NCBI GenBank assembly: GCA_008501825.1
Contig: QQUA01000006.1
Location: 558,001 to 622,000, forward strand
Length of the DNA: 64,000 nucleotides
Source of the DNA: Planctomycetota bacterium
Lineage (GTDB): Bacteria > Planctomycetota > UBA1135
Direction: 5' to 3'
The position numbers and the translations under genes were made by a program. Under the pieces are notes generated by a model. That model was not told the DNA's origin, searched no databases, and saw only the letters and a program-made list of their open reading frames with translations. Shown piece by piece: positions 9,901 through 17,324 of the stretch. Each line of letters begins with the position of its first letter. The stretch's first letter is position 1.

Positions 9901-10059
9901 GAATTCGTACGTCTGTTTCCCTCCAGTGACGGAAGTGCTTCCATCTCCGTGACTGTTCCGCCACAGGCCGTCGGCTTGGAAGCCTATTGCGGCGGAGTCG
10001 AGTTCGAGAATGGAGCCTGCCGATTAACAAACGTCCTGTTTCGGACCATCCAATCTTGA
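6970..10059 (+). CDS. Large secreted FG-GAP (integrin-alpha-like) propeller protein
   Basis: 1029 residues. A signal peptide ends near residue 29 (FSTVGLASFLTAQ); translation may instead start at the second ATG (6985). Six consecutive ~68-residue repeats follow (residues ~35-450), each with FG-x-x-(L/V)-x-G-(I/L)-G-D-(L/I)-(D/N)-x-D-G and a D-D-x-G segment. These are Ca-binding FG-GAP blades of a beta-propeller. The rest is beta-rich and unassigned. The C-terminal ~105 residues contain a divergent copy of the module shared by other exported proteins here (LFYSLNGFGPSE core). Likely a surface or extracellular binding protein; ligand unknown. Confidence 0.88.
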   Translation: MADRIMVQFSRICIAAFSTVGLASFLTAQSTSWDGNIQSESKIAFGTGGLQAGLSDGDQFGARLVGIGDLDQDGIPDLACGVTHDDDGGTDVGAVLILLLHPDGTVKAEQKISALEGGFSGSLDSGDNFGSALAGLGDLDGDGILDLAVGADGDDDGAVDAGALWILFLNLDGTVKADQKISSSAGGFAGNLESSDQFGNAVGLVGDLNLDGFPDLAVGSWQDDDGGINAGALYLLFMNSNGTVKGHQKISALAGGLTQVPNQGDLFGARLDGIGDIDGDGNGDLAVGAWQDDDGGINRGAVRVLMLNQDGSVKAEQKISHHHGGFSGPLSDWDEFGTVAGVGDVNGDGTPDLLAGARGDDQSQGDEGAVYLLLLNPNGTVLGEHKINEWIGGFHGELGAGDWFGNSVSLIGDLNGDGLEEFAVGAPFNDTGGSNRGALWVLFPHASNTGFFLFGGMHPIPVGNAILTVSSQTSQMEVRRTGLPLETIGFSMEVGSSQSFQLNLDKTNLENKALGAGLTISALGDMNGSSGQLVGEMHQILEAGGQAWTVDSGALGSSSNTLEIYSGEILLAQIPNLSPLESAILTDEPGWNNCVNSGICFPVIGNTGLPYHPPFVYCLSPAPGPECWQHGPSQPRWTVLVRGLQYSQVDRLIWIPENPTSAPDSIEEVAVTTQTLNSLIIDSVGLYYDLPVGDNFATNPEGDGNQSNALYFLGDPVPGIDVSLEAEGAEKVRVSQLGDTGENGVRLHMADNVAVSLQLEPVDFSSLDAELRIAAHGGRSHDQPWEIGHASIRSTGIDLELKTDLSALGSPDVRVEAYSQGVFNQSVIIPGGGVLGHFSWGARLVECGFLDPKYGDPGLTIRFESSGSFQAVGGTLLTGDELHLRANNPSINPDPLILFDIQAANLSEFVIQGGTEHPTHPILRADPLIAGQPAVFSISLAEPGSLVALFYSLNGFGPSEVISPCGVLTMNLGMPMTEFVRLFPSSDGSASISVTVPPQAVGLEAYCGGVEFENGACRLTNVLFRTIQS

Positions 10060-10069
10060 GGGAGACTCT

Positions 10070-11389
10070 CTACGGGCCGGGAGCGACTTCCGGCCCGGTG
10101 AGCGACTCCAGGAAAGCGAGCAGGGCTTGCACTTCTTCGTCATTCAGGTTCAAGGCTTGCAAGCTTTCCTCCCGGTGCCCGATGGACGGTTCTCCGGGAA
10201 GTTCCGAGTAGAAACGAAGGACTTCTTCCAAGGAAGCAAAACGTCCATCGTGGCCGTAGGGGGCGGTTCGGGTCACGTCCCTTAAAGAAGGCGTTTTGTA
10301 GGCGCCGAGGACGTGTTCGTTCGCCACCACGTAAAGCAGTTTTTGATTGGCTTCCCAACCGGAAGCGTCACTGAATTTACCGCGACCGTTCATTGGATCG
10401 ACCCGAACCTTGCGGATTCCTTCGGTACGCCCGGTTTCTACCTCCGTTCCTTCCAGTTTCGGTAAACCGATGTTGTGAAAACGACCGTCGGAAAAGGTCG
10501 GGCCAAAATGGCAAGAGATGCAATTGGCCTTGCCGACGAACAAGCGCCAACCATGAAGGGCTTGCGGCGAAAGTGCTTGAAGTTTTTCCGGGTCGCCGTC
10601 GGCCAGCCCCTCGGCAAAATGATCGAATGGAGCAGGGCCGCTGTTTAGCTTGCGTTCGAAGGCCTCGATGGCTTTGCCAAGGCGGACGAAGCATTGGTTG
10701 ACCAGTTCCCGATCGTTTTCAGCCATGCCGGCCCAGGCGGCGATGGCAGGATCCTGAAGATCTTCTTCGGTCGGTCCGGCGTGAGGATCTTGCGGTCGAA
10801 CCGGAGCAGGCCGCGCTCCTTCGGGAAAGCGCGCGGAATCGCTGAAGTCGGGGAGCGGGCCGAAAACGGTCTCGTAAAGCTCCCGTAGTTCTTCATCGGC
10901 GCTGAGGTGTCGAACCGCCGGCACCCGAGAACCACCCATTTCGGCCTGATTTTCAATGGGCCCCAAGGCTTGGGCCCAAAGAGAATCGGCGCGGCCGTCC
11001 CAGAATTGCCATGGGGCGTGGGCGGCATTGACCACGGACGGAGCGTTTCGAGCCACCGTTTCCAATCCGCGGGACTTGGGCAAACCATCGCACCAACCTT
11101 GGTCGGGATCGTGACAAGTGGCGCAAGAAATCTGCCCGTTTCCGGATAGACCGGGGTCGAAGAACAGGACCCGACCTAAGCGAGCAGCATCTTCGTGGTC
11201 GGCCCAGGCGTTGGTGGGGCTGGGAGGAGCGGGGGGCACCTTGGCGAAGGCCTGCAAAATCGCTCTCTCCCGCCGGGTCAAGTCGGCGGCCGATTGCGGA
11301 AGGCTCTCCGGGCCGGCCACCGCTGCCGCTGCATGGCCGGGTTGTTGCGGCAGCGGCAACAGGCCGAGGATGAGAAGGGGGAGGTTCAT
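10070..11389 (-). CDS. Di-heme cytochrome c peroxidase / MauG-family protein
   Basis: About 439 residues from ATG at 11389, which overlaps the stop of the upstream lipoprotein gene as ATGA; a longer frame without a signal peptide exists. A signal peptide is present (MNLPLLILGLLPLPQQPGHA). Two c-type haem motifs are visible: C89-A-T-C-H93 and C290-I-S-C-H294. Also present are the family segments LGRVLFFDPGLSGNGQISCATCH (shortened), FWDGRADSLW, LGKAIEAFER and YKTPSLRDVTRTAPYGHDG. Such periplasmic enzymes either reduce H2O2 or, in the MauG/MbnH branch, oxidise residues of a partner protein. Last gene of the YHYH-lipoprotein-di-heme operon. Which branch it belongs to cannot be told from motifs alone. 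Confidence 0.92.
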   Translation of the reverse strand: MNLPLLILGLLPLPQQPGHAAAAVAGPESLPQSAADLTRRERAILQAFAKVPPAPPSPTNAWADHEDAARLGRVLFFDPGLSGNGQISCATCHDPDQGWCDGLPKSRGLETVARNAPSVVNAAHAPWQFWDGRADSLWAQALGPIENQAEMGGSRVPAVRHLSADEELRELYETVFGPLPDFSDSARFPEGARPAPVRPQDPHAGPTEEDLQDPAIAAWAGMAENDRELVNQCFVRLGKAIEAFERKLNSGPAPFDHFAEGLADGDPEKLQALSPQALHGWRLFVGKANCISCHFGPTFSDGRFHNIGLPKLEGTEVETGRTEGIRKVRVDPMNGRGKFSDASGWEANQKLLYVVANEHVLGAYKTPSLRDVTRTAPYGHDGRFASLEEVLRFYSELPGEPSIGHREESLQALNLNDEEVQALLAFLESLTGPEVAPGP

Positions 11390-11781
11390 TGCACCCCAGC
11401 AAAGTCCAGGTTGAGGGGGAATTCGCTGCGCTCGACGACACCGTTTCGAGTGACGTCCACGGTGATGACCCAAGCTCCCGGCATGTGTAGCAACATGCCG
11501 TCAACCCTGTACCGACCTTCCTCCTGAGGGGTCAAAACCGGCTGGGTGAGCATTCCGTGGCGGTGGGCCGGCATGTCGGCGTCGACCACCACTTTCTCCG
11601 GGGCTGGTCCGGGAACCAGGACCTGCAAAGAAAAGTGACGATTTAGAGGCGGCCCGCCCTCGGGGAGCAGAAGCTCCACCGGGGACGACTTCTCCTCGGC
11701 CGCCTCCAAATTCGCACCCGAAGTGGGCTCGCCACACCCGAGGGCGAGCCCGAAGATCAGTATGAGTAGCCAGTTACGCAC
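11386..11781 (-). CDS. Small YtkA-like lipoprotein
   Basis: 131 residues. Signal peptide with lipobox L-A-L-G-C16. The mature part is a short beta-sandwich-like domain with MPAHRHGM and MLLHMPGAWVITVDV, the features of YtkA-like/FixH-like domains, where His and Met residues suggest metal (copper) binding. Its stop overlaps the start of the di-heme enzyme gene (ATGA), and it begins 10 bases after the YHYH gene. Translational coupling argues that it is a partner of the di-heme enzyme. After lipoprotein processing only one Trp remains (in GAWVITV). Partner role is inference. Confidence 0.82.
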   Translation of the reverse strand: MRNWLLILIFGLALGCGEPTSGANLEAAEEKSSPVELLLPEGGPPLNRHFSLQVLVPGPAPEKVVVDADMPAHRHGMLTQPVLTPQEEGRYRVDGMLLHMPGAWVITVDVTRNGVVERSEFPLNLDFAGVQ

Positions 11782-11791
11782 GACGCCTCCA

Positions 11792-13120
11792 TTAGGGCAC
11801 GAGCGCCCGGGCAGCGTTGGACAAGGTGAAATTGGTCCCGGACTGCATCAGAGCCTGGGTGTAGACCGTGCTCCCGGACAGGCTGGCCGGGATCAGGTAG
11901 CTGAAAGACCCTTGGCCGGCTCCGTTTGCTGCAACCGGGCCGAAGCTGTCCATCGGATCCGAAAGGCCCAGATCACCCCAGGGTGAGGGGGTCGGCCCCA
12001 AGCCGGCCAGGGAGTAGCCCAACCAAACCGTGGCGGCCGGATCGGCGTCCCCAAATGCAACTACAGCCGTGGAGCCGACTTCGAAATCGTGGCCGTAGAT
12101 GGCGAAGGGTGCGTATTCGTCGGCGGTGGGAGGAATGCTGACGTTGCCGCCGCCCGGGCCGATGTTGCCGGTGTCCACCACGCCGTAGTAAGTCGGGCCG
12201 ATCAGGTAGGGGTAGGCCGATTCACCGGCGGCGTCGACAGTGGCGAAGTAGGCGTAAGTGCCGCCGGGGTATTCCGGCGTGACGCATTGGCGTCCGTTGT
12301 GTTCGTCCAGGTCTCCGCTGGCGCTGACGAACTCGTAATCTTCGATGAAGGCGCCCAACGGGTAGGTTGCCGAAACATCAGGACCCCATTGGTTTTGCGA
12401 CAACACCGTGCCGTCCGGCAAAGTATGGCGCACGGTGATGTTGCGGGTTTGCCAACTGGATTGAATCCGCACCACGCCACCGCTGCCGTCGGCATTGGCA
12501 TAGCCGTAAGGCCCGTAAATCGGGAAGCCGTCGAAGGCAAAGCCGAGAATCGGTGAGTGGTCGATGCCGTTATCGCCGACCTGTTGCTGCAGCAGGGTCG
12601 GGTGCTGGTGATAGTGGTATTGATCTTGAGCCGGATGGCCCAGGCCGGTGTCCATGCCCTGACCCTCGAACCAAATGGCGTTACGCCACCAGATCCCGCG
12701 GTTGTTCCAGGACATGGCGTCCTTGGCGTTGAAAATCACGACCCCATTGATCAAGACGCCGATGGGGCCGAGAGGAGTGTCGGTCTTGGTGCCGTTTTCA
12801 ACCGCCGGATTGCGCGGAATCCGGTAGACCGCGTCCTGATCGCCAGGCATGCCGGGATTGCCATCGTTCCAAGGGCCGACGGTGTGGGACGGCAACCCAG
12901 TAGCTTCGACGTAGGCGGAGTCGGTGGTGAAGTGAATGCCTTGAACGTCCGCCTCGATTTGGGAGACGACGTTGTTGATGTTGGGGATTTCGCTGGTGCC
13001 GGTGGTGCCGTCGAGATTGCGGCGCCAGTTCGCAATCGCCGGATCGTCACTTTGCTGAGCCGGGGTCGGCGCGGCCAAAGCCAACACCGTGAAAAGAGCT
13101 AGGATGCCGGTGTGGTGCAT
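11792..13120 (-). CDS. Secreted YHYH-domain protein with shared C-terminal module
   Basis: About 442 residues from ATG at 13120; an upstream extension lacks a signal peptide, whereas this start gives MHHTGILALFTVLALAAPTPA. The YHYH family motif is clear (DQYHYHQHP), with the flanking family features MSWNNRGIWWRNAIWFEG and GFAFDGFPIYGPYGY. The last ~100 residues are the module shared with other exported proteins here (VWLGYSLAGLGPTPSPWG). YHYH proteins are of unknown biochemical function and often sit near di-heme peroxidases. First gene of a three-gene operon; divergent from a two-component system, which may control it. Confidence 0.9.
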   Translation of the reverse strand: MHHTGILALFTVLALAAPTPAQQSDDPAIANWRRNLDGTTGTSEIPNINNVVSQIEADVQGIHFTTDSAYVEATGLPSHTVGPWNDGNPGMPGDQDAVYRIPRNPAVENGTKTDTPLGPIGVLINGVVIFNAKDAMSWNNRGIWWRNAIWFEGQGMDTGLGHPAQDQYHYHQHPTLLQQQVGDNGIDHSPILGFAFDGFPIYGPYGYANADGSGGVVRIQSSWQTRNITVRHTLPDGTVLSQNQWGPDVSATYPLGAFIEDYEFVSASGDLDEHNGRQCVTPEYPGGTYAYFATVDAAGESAYPYLIGPTYYGVVDTGNIGPGGGNVSIPPTADEYAPFAIYGHDFEVGSTAVVAFGDADPAATVWLGYSLAGLGPTPSPWGDLGLSDPMDSFGPVAANGAGQGSFSYLIPASLSGSTVYTQALMQSGTNFTLSNAARALVP

Positions 13121-13289
13121 GGTGCTTTTGGGTGGAGGTGGAGAGGAGCCGGCCTTGGGCCTCGAAAACTCCTTTGGCTTTCTCTTCAAACCCAGCAAAT
13201 CTTTCGAACTTCTTAAGACTCCAGGTTTTTTTGCAAAAATCCCAAAGAGGCTTCCGTGGCGTCCGGCGCTAAGCTGGAAACTCGAGCCC

Positions 13290-13966
13290 ATGACGGTTGC
13301 CAAGATCCTCCTGGTCGAAGACGACGAGATGCTGGGCGCGCAGGTGGTCGGGCACCTTCGCGAGGCCGGTTTCGAAGCGGATTGGCTGCAGGAAGGACGG
13401 CAGGCTTTAAAGGTGGATCCGGAGGATTACGCTCTTTGGATCTTGGATTTGAGGCTGCCGCATACCGATGGGTTGGACGTCCTTAACATCTTCGGGCCGT
13501 ATCCGACGTTCCGGTGTTGATCTTGAGCGCCGAGCAGGAGACCCGAATCAAGGTGCGGGCCTTGCAACTCGGCGGTGACGATTACCTGACCAAGCCGTTT
13601 TGGCCTGAAGAATTGATCGCTCGAGTGGAAGCCCGCTTACGCCGGCCCACCGTCGATCGCCATGATCGGGTGCAAGCCGGAGGTTTGATGCTCGACTTCA
13701 CCGCCAGGCGCCTTTCTTTGGATGGCCGGGAAATCGAATTGACCAAAGTGGAGTTCGATTTGCTCGCTGAAATCGCTCGGCGGCAGGGTGCCGCGATTCA
13801 GCGGATTTGGTTGGCGGAAAAAGTCCTCGATCCTTTGCGAGCCGGAACCGATCGAACCTTGGACGTCCACGTTTCCAGGTTGCGGAAAAAGCTGGGGCCT
13901 TATGGCGGTTGCATCGCCACCGTTTGGGGAGTGGGCTATCGTTTCGACCAAACCGCTGCACCATGA
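13290..13966 (+). pseudogene. OmpR-type response regulator, interrupted by a one-base frameshift
   Basis: The first reading frame (13290-13520) gives a receiver domain start with the acidic pocket LLVEDDE and the phospho-acceptor Asp in ILDLRLPHTDG. After DVL it runs into nonsense and a stop. The next frame continues exactly with HLRAVSDVPVLILSAEQ, the lysine motif LTKPFWPEEL and a winged-helix DNA-binding domain ending in VWGVGYRFD. One base added in the AA pair at 13485-13486 would restore LKHLRAVSDV. Either a real null mutation or an under-called A run. The stop overlaps the histidine kinase start (ATGA). Confidence 0.85.
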
Positions 13967-15393
13967 AGTTGCGCCTCCGATTGGTTTTTGCTCTGGCTGC
14001 GGTTTCGGTTCCTTTGGTGGCTGGCTTGGTTTGGTTTCGAGGAACCTTGGATTACCGGGCGGAAGTGGACGCCATACACCGGTTTTTACTTGGCCGAATG
14101 GAAGACGGACGGGCCGCATGCGAAGCCGATCCAGAACGTTTTCCGCATCCGCCGAGAAGACGGCGACCGGGGCCCAGAGGGGAAGGAAGGCCCGAGCCTG
14201 GATTTTCCGGAAGACCGAATCAACCTCAGGCCTCCGGGCCGATGTTGGAGTTATTCGCCTATGGACCGGATTTCATCTCGGCCAATCAGCATGCGCCGGC
14301 TTTTCCGGCCAAGTTGAAACAAGCTTTGGAAGACGGAGCTAAGCGGGCGGATGAACGAATCAGCGAAGGGGAACGAAGCGGCATTCGAGTGGCAGCCCGC
14401 ATGCCGTGGGGAAAAGGTCCTTGCGCCATCGTATTGGTCACCCGGGCCGGGTTAGGACCCTATTGGTTGAATCGCAATCAATGGATTGCCGCCGTGGCTT
14501 TGGTGTTTGGCATGACATTGGCGGTTTTCGTGGCTGCCGGACCCATCGTGACTCGCATTCGGCGTTTAACCGCTGAAGTGAGGCAATCAAGCCAGAGTCG
14601 ATACGCTACTCCGGTTACTGTTTCCGGTAAGGATGAAATCTCCGAGTTGGCGCACGAATTTAATCGGGCTGGACAAGTCGTGCAAAAGCAATGGCAGGCG
14701 GTAGAAGCTCGAGCGGAAGCCCTGCGTGCTTTCGTCGCCAATACCACCCACGACGTCATGATTCCGATGACCGTGTTGCAAGGGCATTTGAGTGCTCTTC
14801 GCGCTGCGGACGGGCCGCCGGATCCCAAGCTATTGCACGACGCCATGGCGGAAACTCAGTATGTTACTTCCTTGCTGCAAAACTTGGGGGCCTCCGCCAA
14901 ACTGGAAGCCGGCGAACTCGTGGTGGAGGACGGTTTGGTGGATCTCAACGCTTTGGTGGACCGAGTGGTGGCCAGGCATGCTCCGATCGCCAAACAAAAG
15001 AGAATGGAATTGAATTCCGCGGTTCCGGAAAAAGTTGTTGCGGTGAACGGAGACTTGACCTTGTTGGAACAAGCGGTAAGCAACTTGGTACACAACGCCG
15101 TGCGCTACGGAGTGGAGGGCGGTCACGTGGCTTTGTTGCTGGACGGCGAAGGTGAGGGAGGGTGGCGGCTTCGGGTAATCGACGACGGCCCCGGAATCGA
15201 GGAAAGCAAAATCGTCGCCCTATTGCAGCGCTCTCAGCGTGGGGTCCAAGCCCGCCGCCGTCATCCTGAAGGCCAGGGTCTGGGTTTGCACATTGCCCAG
15301 GAAGTCGCCCGGCGCCACAACCTCGGCTTCCACCTTCGGCCTTCGGAATACGGTGGGTTGGAAGCGGAGTTGGCAGGAGAGGGAGGCGGATAG
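13963..15393 (+). CDS. Sensor histidine kinase (HAMP, HisKA, HATPase)
   Basis: About 476 residues from ATG at 13963, overlapping the regulator stop. TM1 is near residues 5-23, a periplasmic loop follows with a Pro/Arg-rich stretch, and TM2 (WIAAVALVFGMTLAVFVAAG) leads into a HAMP-like segment (ISELAHEFNRAGQVVQKQ). The dimerisation helix carries H263 in the unusual sequence NTTHDVMIPM instead of the common H-E-L-R-T-P. The ATPase domain has the N box (NLVHNAVRYG), G1 (DDGPGI) and G2 (GQGLGLHIA). Its partner is the frameshifted regulator just upstream. The pair diverges from the YHYH operon, a plausible target. Confidence 0.9.
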   Translation: MKLRLRLVFALAAVSVPLVAGLVWFRGTLDYRAEVDAIHRFLLGRMEDGRAACEADPERFPHPPRRRRPGPRGEGRPEPGFSGRPNQPQASGPMLELFAYGPDFISANQHAPAFPAKLKQALEDGAKRADERISEGERSGIRVAARMPWGKGPCAIVLVTRAGLGPYWLNRNQWIAAVALVFGMTLAVFVAAGPIVTRIRRLTAEVRQSSQSRYATPVTVSGKDEISELAHEFNRAGQVVQKQWQAVEARAEALRAFVANTTHDVMIPMTVLQGHLSALRAADGPPDPKLLHDAMAETQYVTSLLQNLGASAKLEAGELVVEDGLVDLNALVDRVVARHAPIAKQKRMELNSAVPEKVVAVNGDLTLLEQAVSNLVHNAVRYGVEGGHVALLLDGEGEGGWRLRVIDDGPGIEESKIVALLQRSQRGVQARRRHPEGQGLGLHIAQEVARRHNLGFHLRPSEYGGLEAELAGEGGG

Positions 15394-15562
15394 CCTTGCA
15401 AGCGGGTTTTCTATGTGACGATTCAGCCTAAGAAGAAGCGCTACCAGGCCTTGATTTGGTGGCAGGTTCAACCACGACTGGCTGAAATTATGGATTTTGT
15501 CGTTGGGTTTCATGGCAAAATATTCCTTGGCAGCGTGTCTGCCGTCGAAAAGTGGGAGTGTG

Positions 15563-17275
15563 ATGCACTCGTTCCCCGTCCTTGATTCGCGAATCGGATG
15601 CTCGATTTTTTCCTTCCAAGTTCTCTGCTTGGTATTGAATTTGGCAACGATGGGCCACGCCCAGATGGTTGGCGGGCAATGGCAGGATCGCCATCGAATG
15701 AGTGGGCCCTCGGTCGGCTCTTGGTTCGGAACTGCGTTGGCAGGGGCTGCGGACGTCAATGGGGACGGGATTTTTGACTTCGCCGTCGGTGCTCCCCAGC
15801 ACAGTCCGGGGGGACTTTTGGCGGCCGGTTCGGTTTTCGTTTACTCAGGGCTGGATGGTTCCCTGATTTGGCATCTGGCCGGCCCTTTCGAAGATATCGG
15901 CATGGGTTGGGACGTGGATCTGGCCGATTTCAATGGCGACGGTTTTGCTGACATCTTGACAGGAGCTCCCGGGCCCACTGGAGGAGCCGGAGCAGCTTAT
16001 GTATGGTCCGGGCAAAGCGGGGCGTTGCTTTATACAGTGACTAGTGCCGGAAGTCGTTTTTTCGGCGAATCGGTGGACGCGGTCGGCGACCTGAACGGGG
16101 ATGGAACGCCTGATTTTTTAATCGGCGCTTCGGACACTTTTCTTGGCGGCTTGAGCTACGCCGGGATTGCCGAAGCTTACTCCGGGAGCGATGGAAGCCT
16201 GATTTATCGTTGGGAGGGAAACAACGCCTTTGATAACTTTGGAGATAGTGTTTCCGGATTGGGAGATTTGAACGGCGACGGAATTGAAGATATTGGCATT
16301 GGCATACCGGGGTACGATGCAGTCATCGATCGGGAAGGAGCCGTTGCGCTTTACGACGGTGCTTCCGGCAATCCGATCGTTGCTTTTTACGTCGCGTACG
16401 GACCTTTTCAACAATTTGGCGCCAGTCTGTCGGGGGCCGGTGACGTAAACGCAGACGGCACACCGGACATTTTGGTGGGAGCCAACGTAGCTTCGGCGGT
16501 TTCCAGTTTTGATTATGCGGGGAGGGCCTACGTCCTGGACGGAAGCAATCTCAACGTGCTGTATGACGCTGTCGGCGATCCCGGCGATTGGCTGGGGGAT
16601 GCGGTCGGCCCAGCCGGCGACGTCAATGGCGATGGCTTTGCGGACTTCCTTTTCGGGGCTTATCAAAGTATCCATAGCGGTACCTCCGATGGAAATGGTT
16701 ATATCGACCTTTACTCCGGTTTCGATGGCAGCTTGATCCAACATTTTGAGGGAGATGCCTCTGAAGATCATTTGCACGAGATTGGTTACGCTGGCGACAT
16801 CAATGGAGACGGCGAACCTGATTTGCTTTTGGGAGCGGAGAACTTTGGAGATCTTGAATACGTTCGAGTGGTGGGCTTGGACGCATTCTTGTATCTAAGC
16901 AGCGATCAACTTTCCTCTTCCAGCGGAACTCCCGTCTTGGCTGATCTTGATTTTCCGGATTCAGAGGCCGGCTCCGCTTATGCTGTCCTCCTTTCCGCAA
17001 CCGGAACCGGCCCGGTGACCGTCAACGGCTTGCAAATCCCCTTAACCGCGGACAATTTGTTAAACCGCATGCTTAGCGGTTGGGCTCCATTCCTCCTGAG
17101 CGGTTCTCCCGGCTCCCTGGACGCCTTCGGTGACGGTGCCGCGGTTTTTCACAGCGACCCCGTTTTGGCAGCCTACCTGGGCCGGAAATTTTTCGTCGCT
17201 GCAGTTTCCTTTGATGCCGGCAGTCAAAGCGGTCGCCTCAGTTCCATTTCCCGCGAAATCGAAATCATTCCTTAA
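15563..17275 (+). CDS. Secreted FG-GAP propeller protein
   Basis: About 571 residues from ATG at 15563, chosen because GGGAG stands just upstream and the protein then opens with a signal sequence ending LNLATMGHAQ. At least six FG-GAP blades follow with cores such as AADVNGDGIFDFAVGAP, LADFNGDGFADILTGAP, VGDLNGDGTPDFLIGA, LGDLNGDGIEDIGIG and AGDVNADGTPDILVGA. The C-terminus is a second module type, L-L-S-A-T-G-T-G-P-V-T-V-x-G, also found in the propeller protein ending at 30232. Expected to be extracellular or surface-attached. It sits just ahead of a kinase gene on the same strand. Confidence 0.87.
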   Translation: MHSFPVLDSRIGCSIFSFQVLCLVLNLATMGHAQMVGGQWQDRHRMSGPSVGSWFGTALAGAADVNGDGIFDFAVGAPQHSPGGLLAAGSVFVYSGLDGSLIWHLAGPFEDIGMGWDVDLADFNGDGFADILTGAPGPTGGAGAAYVWSGQSGALLYTVTSAGSRFFGESVDAVGDLNGDGTPDFLIGASDTFLGGLSYAGIAEAYSGSDGSLIYRWEGNNAFDNFGDSVSGLGDLNGDGIEDIGIGIPGYDAVIDREGAVALYDGASGNPIVAFYVAYGPFQQFGASLSGAGDVNADGTPDILVGANVASAVSSFDYAGRAYVLDGSNLNVLYDAVGDPGDWLGDAVGPAGDVNGDGFADFLFGAYQSIHSGTSDGNGYIDLYSGFDGSLIQHFEGDASEDHLHEIGYAGDINGDGEPDLLLGAENFGDLEYVRVVGLDAFLYLSSDQLSSSSGTPVLADLDFPDSEAGSAYAVLLSATGTGPVTVNGLQIPLTADNLLNRMLSGWAPFLLSGSPGSLDAFGDGAAVFHSDPVLAAYLGRKFFVAAVSFDAGSQSGRLSSISREIEIIP

Positions 17276-17288
17276 AGGTCGCCTTTAA
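17272..17288. terminator. Small hairpin at the propeller gene stop codon
   Basis: TTAAAGG (17272-17278), TCG, CCTTTAA (17282-17288). A/T-rich and short, so a weak terminator at best before the kinase gene. Confidence 0.3.
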
Positions 17289-17324
17289 ACCGCTGATGCT
17301 TTTAAAACGTGCTACCTTCAAAGG

